Shown: piece by piece, positions 47,816 to 58,411 of the stretch | Layout of the letters: each line of letters begins with the position of its first letter | Position numbering within the stretch: position 1 is the first letter of the stretch | NCBI GenBank assembly: GCA_022497155.1 | Contig: MU385725.1 | Span: 186,001 to 250,000, forward strand | DNA: 64,000 nt | Reading direction: 5' to 3' | From: Whalleya microplaca | Taxonomy: Eukaryota > Ascomycota > Sordariomycetes > Xylariales > Xylariaceae | Made by a program: the position numbers and the translations under genes | The notes under the pieces: model-generated | Databases searched by the model: none | What the model saw: the letters and a program-made list of their open reading frames with translations, nothing else | What the model was told of the DNA's origin: nothing

Positions 47816-48118
47816 TGGCTAATTCGCCTCCTTACGCCCTTTAGGCGTTGCGTTTTAATTAGTAAAAACCTATGTAATATAAAAATTCCGATATACATCC
47901 GCTATCACCTTAAATACTAACAGATCGATATAAATTCGATAAACGTATATCCTGTTGTTTTACATATGTGACAGTGCGTAACAAAAGTACTTTAACTTAT
48001 ATAGTAAGTTATACTAAAAGTCAAGTCACTTTTATACTCCACTAGAATTTTTATGCTACATGGGTTCTTTACTAATTAAAGCGCAACGCCCAAAGGGCGT
48101 AAGGAGGCGAATTAGCCA
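47816..48118. mobile_element. MITE with ~72-bp terminal inverted repeats, TA target duplication
   Basis: The left end (TGGCTAATTCGCCTCCTTAC, 47816 on) is the reverse complement of the right end up to 48118. The arms match over about 72 bp with a few differences (47816-47888 against 48045-48118). The element is flanked on both sides by TA (47814-47815 and 48119-48120), the target site of Tc1/mariner-type transposases. At 303 bp with no coding frame it is a non-autonomous deletion derivative or MITE. Confidence 0.9.
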
Positions 48119-48218
48119 TAGCAAGTAACGTTGTGCTACACATAGAAATTATCAAAAGAACGAACACCTCCGTATATTCCTATCTTCCATGTAGTATCAT
48201 ACGTAATTATCCTTAATC

Positions 48219-48389
48219 AGAATTGATGAAATAGACGCAGTTTATGAGTAGGATAGTAGTTATTATTAGAGAAGTATCATCACTTGAGTCTAGGAGGGCG
48301 AACCTCTTACTATATATAAGCCACAGCTTGTAGGGCGTCCCAGCCACCTGAATTATCACAGCCACACATCCCTGTAATCCGTCAAGAAT
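48219..48389 (-). mobile_element. Solo LTR A with 5-bp target duplication (AGAAT)
   Basis: The LTR body is 48224-48384 (161 bp) with TG..CA ends. Perfect AGAAT duplications flank it at 48219-48223 and 48385-48389. It is about 85% identical to the inverted copy at 53999-54155. Orientation is inferred from an internal TATA stretch (GCTTATATATA on the minus strand). No internal region remains, so LTR-LTR recombination removed the rest. It lies exactly at the stop codon of the kinase gene. Confidence 0.93.
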
Positions 48390-51300
48390 TTACATAATCC
48401 GGTAGATTACCATCATCATCAAAGCGACCCTCATCAGGATTCGCAGGATCTGTAGCGTGGATTCCGGAGTATACGTTTTGAGCGGCCTGGGTAAGATCAA
48501 TCGCGTTGTCACTCCATATCCAAACCATCTGCACCGGGTCTTTAGCTAAATTACTCTCATACATTGGCCTTCTGTCTCTTGGTCGGTATCCGAGGCGTAG
48601 GTTGAGGCCATGTTGTTGCCCCCAATCGTACACAACTGCTGAAAGTTTGAAGAGGATGTTGTTTTCCATTTGGGTTGGATCTGGCCCGGGTGGTAATAAA
48701 TCAAAATCACCTCTGTCTTGCATGGCCTGAGCTCTCGTTTCTAGGTCTTGGGCAGAAGGAGGGGCTACTAATGGATTTTTCCGCCTCAAGAAATCCACCA
48801 AGCTATCCACAAGCGCCTGTATACCGCACTGAAATCCAGCGGCGTTATTTTGAATGAGCTGAAAACCGTAGATGAAAGTTTTGTCAAATTCGAGTCTCCA
48901 GTGTAACCGAATCTCATGATCCGAATTTCTTTTAGCATCGAAGTACCTTCTCGCTTCTGTGAGGTCGGTGAAGTGGTCTTCAATATGCTGGAGCTCAGGT
49001 GGGAAGGTGCGAGGCGACTGAGGAGCCCCAGGATCCGGGGGATTGTAGAACCATTTATGAATCCAGGCTTAGTTGAGTCAGCAAGCTATATTAGAACAAT
49101 TCAAGTAGTTGCTGAGGGCATAACAAGGCGTGGGAGATTATATAAAAATTTGATTCAAATGAAGGAGCTAGGGACTCTTCATACTCACCTCTCACAACCT
49201 GATCGGTTTCACCGGGGAATTCTTGGGTGACCTTCTGTTTGGCTTGCTGTAAAAGTACGTCCAAAGTAGGACGGTCCTTGGGCCTATGATACATACATTC
49301 GTAGATTGTCTGTCGGAGAGTCTGATCGGCCCAATTGTAGTCATCGACTCGGTCATCTCGCAACAATGGACAATATGAGATAGGTTGAGCAAAGCCCATC
49401 AAACGTATATTGCTTCTGATTGAATTTACATCATCGAAGTTCCAATTTGACGTGTCTGTATCCGGGGGACTACGGCATATTGTGTCAGCATATTCTCTCC
49501 CTATAATCTAGTAATTTATTAGGTCATTAAAAGATATATCTTTCGGCGTTGAACTACCAAAATATGATGCCCAAAGAAAGATATCTTGTTACGGGACAAT
49601 GGAGAAAGGTCGTAAATGGCTCTTGATGACACTCACATTTGAGGTTGAGGGGGAATTGGAGGTTTAAAGCGAGTAATTAACATCCACATAGTCTAAGTTT
49701 TTCATGTTATTATAGTTGATAGAAAATCGCCATTGAGACATCGTACCAGTGCTATTCCCCAGATACTACAACAATTCAAGTCAGTAACTATTTTGGGTAG
49801 TTGCGGATGTTCCAAGACTTATTTAATACACCCGTGCTCGCACAAATTCCCAAGTCGGTATTTTATCCTCATTGGAAAGCACTGGAAATTAAATTAAAGA
49901 AGGCTAGAATTTACTCACTTTGTGTGTGGCCCGTAGAAGCCGGCAATACTAGAATCAGCTAACTCGTCCCCATCTCGAGTGTTTGGAATGCCCTCCCACT
50001 CAGGTCCAAATTGTTCCTGAATTATGTTAATGTTCAGGCCTCTTAGTTGTATAATTTTCCGCGGTGTCTTACCGGAGCATAGTATCCATGTTTGCCCTTG
50101 AAGCGTCGGTTGAAATAATATACGCTTAATTTCATAAGTAGGGCGTCATTATCAGGCCGTAATCGGCAACTTACTTGCGCTTCTGTCGTTTTATTTTCTC
50201 AGCTAGTCCGAAGTCTGCTAACTGTGCAATGGGTAATTAGCCTTCATATACCTTAACCTTTCACCACTGTCGTACCTTGAGTTTTGGGACGAGCTCATGC
50301 TCACCATTGATCCTATCCCATCGTTTGCCAGTGGAGCTGAGAGGCTTCAAAGGCTTATTTGGAGGTGCCCTTGCCGCCTCTTGCTGGCGTAAGCTATCCC
50401 ATTGTTCCAATCCAGTTGGATCGAGTTCAAACCCGCTAACAAGAACTAAGAGCAGTTGAGCTGCCAGTTAGAGCCCTGGACGGGGAAAAGTTATTATTAC
50501 TCACTGTTTTGAGGGTCGATATCAAAATGAACGAGGTTCTGACGCCGGACAGCTTTGAGCCCTTGTGGGATATCCTCGATTAAGTCGCCTTTCACTTGAT
50601 CGTGTTGTTGGGCCCTCGTTTCATAATCCACTTGGTTATATACAGGTATACCAAGCCTTTTTAATTCCCGAAGCACTACCGTATCCGAATCAGTATTTTA
50701 ATTTTGGACATTTCATCAATAAATTAGGAATTATCAAAGCTTCCTAAGCCTTTGACCATCAAGTATACTATGATGGAGAATTTCTATTCCTGAGATAGGA
50801 TAGAAGGAGAAATGACAGACATGGATGGCACTCACTACGATTAGCCTTAGCCTGGCCTTCCGGAACTGCGTTTTCAGGGATAATCGGCCTTTTTCTGGCT
50901 GAATGATGTTTCCTCGGTGGATATTCCATAGCGACACAGGCTCGGACAACTATTCAGGCGATACGTTATTTTCTCATGTTGATATGTTTATGCCAGACTG
51001 GGCAACTTACGGCAAAGCCAGAATGCCCACAATACCCTGTTGGGGATTTTACTATAATTGTTACATTCCGTAAGCTTCATAAGGAGGTTCGCAAAATCTC
51101 CATTTTCCATGTATTCTACAACTACAGCAAGAATAGTTAGTATCGCCCATGGGACTAATTGTAAGCCTTTCTAAAGCACGTTTCAAATGATTTCAACTGC
51201 CGAATACACTCGGAAGCAAATCTTTTGCCCCTATAGGAAGACAACAAGGATATTGAATATCCCCAAACGTTACTCACTAATGAAATCCTTTCTAGGTACG

Positions 51301-52439
51301 TTGCCATATTCTTCGCCTTCTTCCGCGATCTTTGCCGTTATCTCCGCTACCCGCGCCGCCCTCCGCCTTTGTCTGCGGGCTAAAATATTTGCGCTTCTGT
51401 CTCTTCTCCTATTTCTTTGTCTCTCATCAATGCGCCTCAGTTGAGCATTTGTTGCGCTATCATCGCCACTTGTGTCACAATCTTCACTGGAATCATCCTC
51501 GGCAAGTGTTCTGATGAATGTCCGGTTGGGTGCTTTGCCGATATCGTTGGGTTCAATTAACTGTATGCAGTGTGCCGAGTTTTTGACTTTCTTTATGATT
51601 TTTCATGAATACAATGTATGATTGATACACTCAGGGATGACTCACCCTTGTGGTCTCTTCTTCTATGCGCATTTCATGGCTCTCCCAATTATCCCTTGCG
51701 AATTTTAGAACAAAATCTTTTGGTTTAATAGCCGGATCTAGTGGATCATGGTAGGACTGCGACATCAGCACAGTTAGTATTTTCTCATTCGAGGTAGTTT
51801 GACAAATCGTTGGGGATTCTACGAGCTATCTCCTGAGGATTAAGCTCTTGGGTCAACAGCATTTTGTTACTCAAAAAAACTAAGGAGGTGAGAGAAACAA
51901 GGATTCTGGATGCTACTGACATAGTGAGCAGCTATGCCCTGACCACCCCACCCCAGTAACTTTCGAAATTGGTAACGGGGATCCCCATTCCCACCAAACC
52001 ACTGAGTGAATTCTCTGTAGCGTTTCTGAGCACCCCGCGCTTGCGATCTTTCTGCCGAATTTATTGAGTCGCCATCTATATTCGGGCCACTTGGGGGCAG
52101 TCTATGCCATGGAGGAGGAGCCACAAATGGAAAATGAAACAATAGTTGTGGGTCAGCAGGCTGGGGTAGGACAGGAACCACATATTTATCACTACGAGTA
52201 AACCCTCTATTGTTAGCAAGTACGACCTATTATATACAGAGTTCGGGACGAACACGAGACTAATCACATTCAATACTGGGTAAGAGGCATAATAAATAAT
52301 TCTGAACATACGTAGCTGATTTTATTTGTGATAGTGCCCAAGCATTGAGCCTTCGCCCAAATGACCTATATTCATTGAAAAGTACGTTCATTTTTATCGC
52401 TTCGTCCGCATATTCAGGAGGGGGGGCGGGCGCAGCCAT
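48382..52439 (-). CDS. Protein kinase with C-terminal OTU-like domain, many exons
   Basis: Exons fixed with good junctions are 52439-52312, 52206-51921, 51756-51646, 51560-51278 and 51121-51011, and the next starts at 50949. Further exons run to 48382 with less certain borders. Kinase motifs appear in order: glycine loop LLGWGGQGIAA, VAIK-type DFVLKFARDNW, hinge IVEYMENGDF, catalytic loop LVHFDIDPQN, and LADFGLAEKIKR. An APE-like HGYYAPE and a C-lobe with HRPKDRPTL complete it. The catalytic Asp, DFG and Lys are kept. After an intron near 49190 the C-terminus (about 48990-48385) contains GFQCGIQALVDSL and NVYSGI, matching the Cys and (altered) His boxes of OTU-type cysteine proteases. The stop TGA is the first three bases of solo LTR A. 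Confidence 0.75.
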
Positions 52440-53998
52440 TATTGCATAGTTTCGTGCGTTTGAATGGCGTTGTCTAAACTGACGTGGAGAACTTGGGCGT
52501 ACGAACTTGGTGATACCATATATATGATGTGTTATTATAAGTGAATTGATTTAGTTTATGTAGTATTACTCATCCTACATGAATGCAGCTATTGTCTTGA
52601 AGTTTCATTGTTATTTGGTTTTGGAATGTTTGGACAAAGACTAACCCTAAACAAAACACTAGAGGGTTTAGGTGTCCTGTCCTTTCATATGTATGAATTT
52701 TCTGTAGGGTTTTGTCTACATTAAGATTCCAAGTTGACAGTACCAGAATCGGCTGTATAGTGTTACAGAATTATAAGTTAAACCTATAATACTTGTCATT
52801 TCTATTGTGGTTTTAACCTATAGTTGATATGTCGGCTGGCAAGTAGAGAAAGCATCAAGCCACTAGCTATTTCAGGTCTTATTACGGTTTAGCGGATAAC
52901 TATATTTTCGGCCGGGATAGAAGTTCGGATGCTAATCTCATAATAATACATATCACAGCTACAGTGTATACAATTATCATTTAGGTGCTGCCGTAATCAC
53001 TTTAGTTAACTAAGTAGAATTGTGTAAAGGTCTAAAATCTAAAGGATTCCTAACAGCTTAGAATATCCCTTTTAAGCAACGGGGATCTCGGAGCAATAAT
53101 TGCTACGAGATTCATAAGCTTATGGAGGAAAATGTGATGATGCTTTTTTCGGGGATAAACTGAGGCATGAAGTTGCGAGGCTGTGATTATACATAGATAT
53201 CCTCCCATGACATACATTATATGATAACATACCTCAAGTAATAAAACCTTGGTTCTGCAAAGTTAATTATAGGTATCTAAGCAACGGTCTTATACATGCA
53301 TAGCTATCTAGGCAGCATATACTAGTGTTAGATTGCTACGAAGCACTAAGGAAATACTCTATAAGCACTACCAAATTTGTTTCTAGCAAACAGGTTTATC
53401 AATCGACCGATCAGCGAATTTAGACTAGTGCAGCATAATTCTGACGCATCTTCTAGCAACCCATTCTCAAGAAGCCCGCCAGTCTTGGATATTAAAGTGA
53501 TCATATCCGCTCCTCTTAAATGAGCTGGCAAAGGCTGTTCTACCTACATTTAGCTAAATTAAATATGTTTCCTATGTATGTTAATTCAATAATCACTTTG
53601 TTCTATTACTCCTCTCTTACTTTCATGGGCTGTACTTCCACCCAATCGCTAAGTTCCCTGGGCCGATGCTGATCCCACTTGTTACTTGGAGGCTTATAAA
53701 AACATAATAAGTAGCTAGATATCTCTCCCTTAACGTATAAATACACTCCTGACACTTTCCTCGGCATTACGGTTATGAGTATAGTTTGGCCAATCCCAAA
53801 CACGCAACCTCTATGAGTCTGCACCAGTCTGCCGCACTCTGCTATCTGGCGCGGGCATCGACATCATGGCCAGGTCGGTGCGTACCTCGGAAATATAATA
53901 AGACCAACTCGTTTCGTCAAACATAGTCTGATGTGACTATACAAGCGATAGTTCATATAGTCAAGAGTCATACTTCACACCCCCTTAATAATTTATTC
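52440..53998. other. AT-rich intergenic region with coding-like relics
   Basis: It is mostly AT-rich. Two minus-strand segments read like protein: 53620-53824 (VYLYVKGEISSYLLCFYKPP) and 53346-53540 (LPAHLRGADMITLISKTGG). They may be exons of one decayed gene; no family is recognised and no ATG-to-stop model could be built. Confidence 0.35.
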
Positions 53999-54160
53999 TG
54001 ACGGGATTACAGGGATGTGGCTGTGATAATTCAGGTGGCTGGACGCCCCACAAGCTGTGGCTTATATATAGGAGGCTCTGCCTCCTCTGACTCTAGTGAT
54101 GATACTTCTCTAATAATAACTACTATACTACTCATAACCTGCGTCTATTTCAACATATTC
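53994..54160 (+). mobile_element. Solo LTR B with 5-bp target duplication (TATTC)
   Basis: The LTR body is 53999-54155 (157 bp), starts TGACGGGATTACAGGG and ends TCTATTTCAACA. Perfect TATTC duplications lie at 53994-53998 and 54156-54160. It is the same family as solo LTR A but in inverted orientation, with an internal TATA (GCTTATATATA near 54060). The different target duplications show two independent insertions, not the arms of one large inverted element. Confidence 0.93.
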
Positions 54161-54985
54161 GTGCTGGTAGATTTACTCACATAAATAGTCCAAGAACTAG
54201 CCAAACACGCCTACCAGCCAACCTATTCTATACCGCCAGATGATCTCGGGCGTATAGCAATCAGATGGAATCAATCTTGCAAGTACACTAGTATCACAGC
54301 TCCAGGCTCAGCGGATGCTTCAGGGGTTGATCTAAGGGCTGCGCTAGGGGCCCATAGGGATTGACAATTACGCCGGAGCTCCGTTAGGGTATAGCCAGCT
54401 TCCACAAACACAACTAGGGTTTCCTGCTCCTTAGATCTTATACCTTCCACACAGACCTCCTATTCAAAGCTGCGCGCGTGCCTATTAGCTGTAAGTGTGA
54501 CAACTATGTATTTCTAAATGACGTTGGCTGCATAAAGAGGCGAGGACCCTTGAATAATGCACGTGTGCCAAGAGTCTACTGCAATGTTAATCAAGACGTT
54601 ATTATAGACCGCCGTGGTAATAACCAGCTTGACCATGATAATAACCATTTCGATTATATCATATATCATTAGTACGTTACGTAATGATGTTATACCTGAG
54701 TCCTCTACAATCAGGTAATTAATGCGAGTATAACTCGTCTGCAAGACTTTCACATACTAAGTTTAGTGGCCTCTTATTAGAAGTTGAACATCTCCTAGTG
54801 GAGGATAAATTGGTTCAGTAAATGCCGTACAGTGCATTTTATATGTGATCCGCGTTTCGGGTCCATCGTATAAGAAAGTGACTAAATGGGGTTTGCTACG
54901 TATGTATTGAGATATGGGACTCATCGCTAAACTATTTCCTCTGAATTCATCGGGTAAGTCTATCGCATTACTATGTAGACTGGAA
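54161..54985. other. Intergenic region
   Basis: Region between solo LTR B and the 3' end of the MFS gene. Short open frames on both strands near 54480-54750 have no motifs. No gene is supported. Confidence 0.45.
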
Positions 54986-57311
54986 TCACGGAGTCTGGGC
55001 TTGCTCTTTGGCTCGTCGACCCTCCTCTTTGAGCTTTTCGTCATCTGGTCTATTGAGTTCGACTTGAGGCATCAAGAAGAGCGCAACGAAGAAAGCGATA
55101 GCAGCCAAGGATGCCCCAACAACAAATATCACCCTGAATGCGTTCCGATAAGCAGGAACAAGTGCTGAACGGACTCGTTGTGCCTCAGTTCTGGATAGGC
55201 CTGAGAGATACGACTGCGGGCTACTCAGCAGATCCTTGAGGCTAGTGTCATCAATTTCCAGGGATGATAGAGAATTAGAAATGATATTGTTCCTAGAAGA
55301 AATTAGAGCAATCCTATAGATGCAAGTACAGGTATAAGTCAAGGCTCACAAGAGAGTGCCGCAGACGGCTAAACCGAAAGTCCCTCCGAGATTCCGCACG
55401 AAGCTGTGATGCGTTAATTATGTGACTTGAACGAAGTATTTTCACTTACTTTCGGAAAGATGTCACCACAGCCATATCGCGTCTCTCTACACCTGCTTGA
55501 CATGCTATCAAAGCACTTCATAGCTGGTTTAGTTGCCCGTGTTCGTAGTGTGTGACTCAATGGCCCTGTAGGTACTTACGGTTGCAAAGTATTTCCGACC
55601 CCAATCCCAATGATTATGCCGTACCCTATCTGTTTTCCGAGTCCGGAACTTTCATCCAGTGTCGACATTAGTCCAAGACCAACAGCCCAGCAAACCCATC
55701 CAAACAGGATACCTAAAACATCCAACGTCAATTGTTTCCTTATAAACGATGTGGTGAGTGAAATGACCTGGTATGTTACTTACATTCTCGATATCGACCG
55801 ATCCAGTGAACAACAAGCCCGGATAATGTGCTACTGAGCGTCTGAACAAGTGTAATTGGTAATAACATAGCACCTGCTTTCGTTGCGGAATAGCCATACT
55901 GAAGCTGATAGAAAGTAGGTATGTAGTAGACTTGAACAACAAAGTTCCACTACAGCTTTTCAAGTCAGCTGTTGTTTCCCCAATCAATTCAACAAGCGAT
56001 TGGCAGTTCTTGACTCTTGAATACCCTAACAGGGAATCTGCGCTCCTAGGCGATAATAAAGGGGCAAGCAATGGCACGGAATGATACGCACACCATTAAT
56101 AGCCATAGTAAGACATGCGCCGTTAACAATTCTGGACTTAAATATGTGGACTGAGTAATTCATTAGCATCACATAGTAGTCTACTTTCAGGGGAACTTGC
56201 GTGGTACTAAGGGATATCGCGGAAACCTTTGCCAAATAATAAAACCGACGCACAAAACAAATCCTACTACCAAAGTTGCAATGACATGTCTAGATTGCCA
56301 TGGGTATTCGCTTCCGCCCCAAGTCAGTCCTAGCATGAACACGGACATCCCCGCCAATGCTAAGATAATACCTAGGAAGTCGACAGCCTTGAGTTTCCTA
56401 GATCATCGTTTAGAGTATAACCTCGCTCCAGTAATAAATTACTTACACTTTCCAGTCCCCTTCAACCTTTTTGAGCGGCATTATGAAAACCACGCATAAT
56501 GTAGTCAACACGGTTAGGGGTAGGTTCAGGCGGAATATCCATCGCCAGGAATCATCGGATTGTGATGACAGGGAGCCGCCAATCACAGGTCCAATCCCAT
56601 TAGCAAGAGCAACAACAGCTCCCTAAACAGTGTCAGCAAACTCCGCCTAATGAGCGGTAGCTACATACGAGAATGCCCTGGTATTTTCCCCTCTCTCGTA
56701 AAGGGACCACGTCGCTAACAATGAGCTGGGCGACAGTCATCAACCCGCCACCGCCGATACCAGTGAAGCAGCGGAATATAATCAATTGTGTGGCCGTCTG
56801 AGCGAGTGAAGCGGCTAGGGATCCTATGAAGAATATTGCCAATCCGATGAGCAGAATGACCTTGCGCGACCAGATGTCTGAAAGCCGGCCGTATAGAAGC
56901 TGCCCGACGGTTGAAGTACTAGAGAGATCAGACTCGATATTATAGAACCCATGAGTATGGACTTACATGAAGTACCCACTAGCTATCCATGAAGCTTGGT
57001 TGCTCGCTCGAAGTGCGTCTCCAATAATATACAGACTAGATGCTAACGTCGTTTGGTCCATCAAAGCTATCAGGTCAACAGAGGCACATGCAAGAAATAT
57101 CTACAGCTAATCAGCCTACTGAAGACTAGATTTGTTCTCGAGTCCTTACCGTGATAATTGTACTCTTGGGTACATAATTTGTTTGCTCGTTGAACATATG
57201 TTCCTTGTCGTTGTTGGAACCGGCGTCATCGTCTGCTACTATCGTAATATTGTTATCAACATTGGTCACGACACCGTCCTTCGAGCGCTGTCCAAGCCGG
57301 TCCATCTCCAT
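54986..57311 (-). CDS. MFS multidrug-type transporter (DHA2 / 14-helix class)
   Basis: This is a many-exon gene from ATG 57311 to TGA 54988-54986. A ~50-residue acidic cytosolic tail precedes helix 1 (LIALMDQTTLASSLYIIGDA). Next come YGRLSDIWSRKVILL (motif A), FRCFTGIGGGGLMTVAQLIV (motif B region) and VVPLRERGKYQGIL. ANGIGPVIGGSL with DDSWRWIFRLNLP follows (motif C region), then later helices including VYYIPTFYQLQYGYSATKAG and GYGIIIGIGVGNTLQP. The final helix is FRVIFVVGASLAAIAFFVAL, followed by a charged tail. Motif order fits a proton antiporter exporting drugs or metabolites at the plasma membrane. All segments can be placed in frame; exon borders were not all fixed. It diverges from the rhodanese-fusion gene across a 1.1-kb spacer. 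Confidence 0.85.
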
Positions 57312-58411
57312 GGCTAGTTGCAAGGGTGTTAGATAACCTCTTTTCAGCTTGCTACCCGTCGCAAAATATGCAAGTGAGTCTTGATAGCGATAGGGGAATG
57401 TTCTACCATATAACTAAACGAATTGCGGCTCTGCCGAACACGGACGTACACCGCTAGGAAGTAGACCCTGATGGCGGCCAAGTGTGATCTTCGGTGGATC
57501 ACTGGAGTTGAAGTTGCATCAAAGTTACATCAATGACACAAGGGTTCTCAAAGACCTCAATGATATAAACCTCAACCGCAAACAAATTTTTCTGCAGCCA
57601 CGAGGGACGATATAGCGTGTAGGCTCTTGGGGTGTTAGCAATCACACTGCTTCGTTACCGATTAACAAAAACCGGATTACTGCCTTGAGTAGTAGCAGAT
57701 CTCCAGGGTAGCGCATGGAACTAATGTACTTAAATCACAATGAGGGGGTTTAAGAAGGTTTTTCAATTGCATTCGTATGCAGGAGAAAGGTAGCATGAGA
57801 TTGGTGTATTCGATTCGGGTAAAGAAGAACTTGGACTTTGGACTTTTTTGGCTTTGTTGTGTATGGACTTAGCCCATTGGTCCAAAATAACCTCAATCTT
57901 GCGCTGATCCCTGCATAACCTAACGGCAACCTAGATAGCCGCATCCCTAGGTGCCGGGTCATTACAAAGCCTGAGCACTCGTGCTAGACAACACTAATAG
58001 TAAATGGCCATCCTACATTAATTGTATTGCCTCAGATCACGGCATGTCGATCAATATCAAGCCAAGAATCTAGGCGTTAACCCTTTAGGCTACAGTAGAA
58101 AGCAAACGCGTTCTCTATAGCTCGATGAACCTGCTAAACACCCATGACACTTGTAGGTCTTTCAATCATGTTCGATGATTTGTCCACGTACCATGTGCGA
58201 AGTGATACTGAATATAACTGGGCAACATCACATGATAGCTCAGTATTTACACATATACATCAAGGTCCTCGAGCTCTCTCCCAAGAAGCGCGCATATAAC
58301 CTACTTTTCTCCACGGCTCAGTTCTCTTAGGCTTATCGGATGAGTTGCTCTTCTCTGCAACTCAGCATAATACTTGACTCAACAATATCGTTGATGATTT
58401 AGCTTGGAACG
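57312..58411. other. Divergent promoter region (MFS / cysteine-synthase-like fusion)
   Basis: A 1.1-kb shared upstream region between the minus-strand transporter and the plus-strand fusion gene. No coding frame with recognisable content. Joint control of the two genes is possible but not shown. Confidence 0.45.

Noticed and set aside
48224..54155. A single ~6-kb transposon bounded by inverted repeats
   Set aside because: The two repeats carry different perfect 5-bp target duplications, so they are separate solo LTR insertions.
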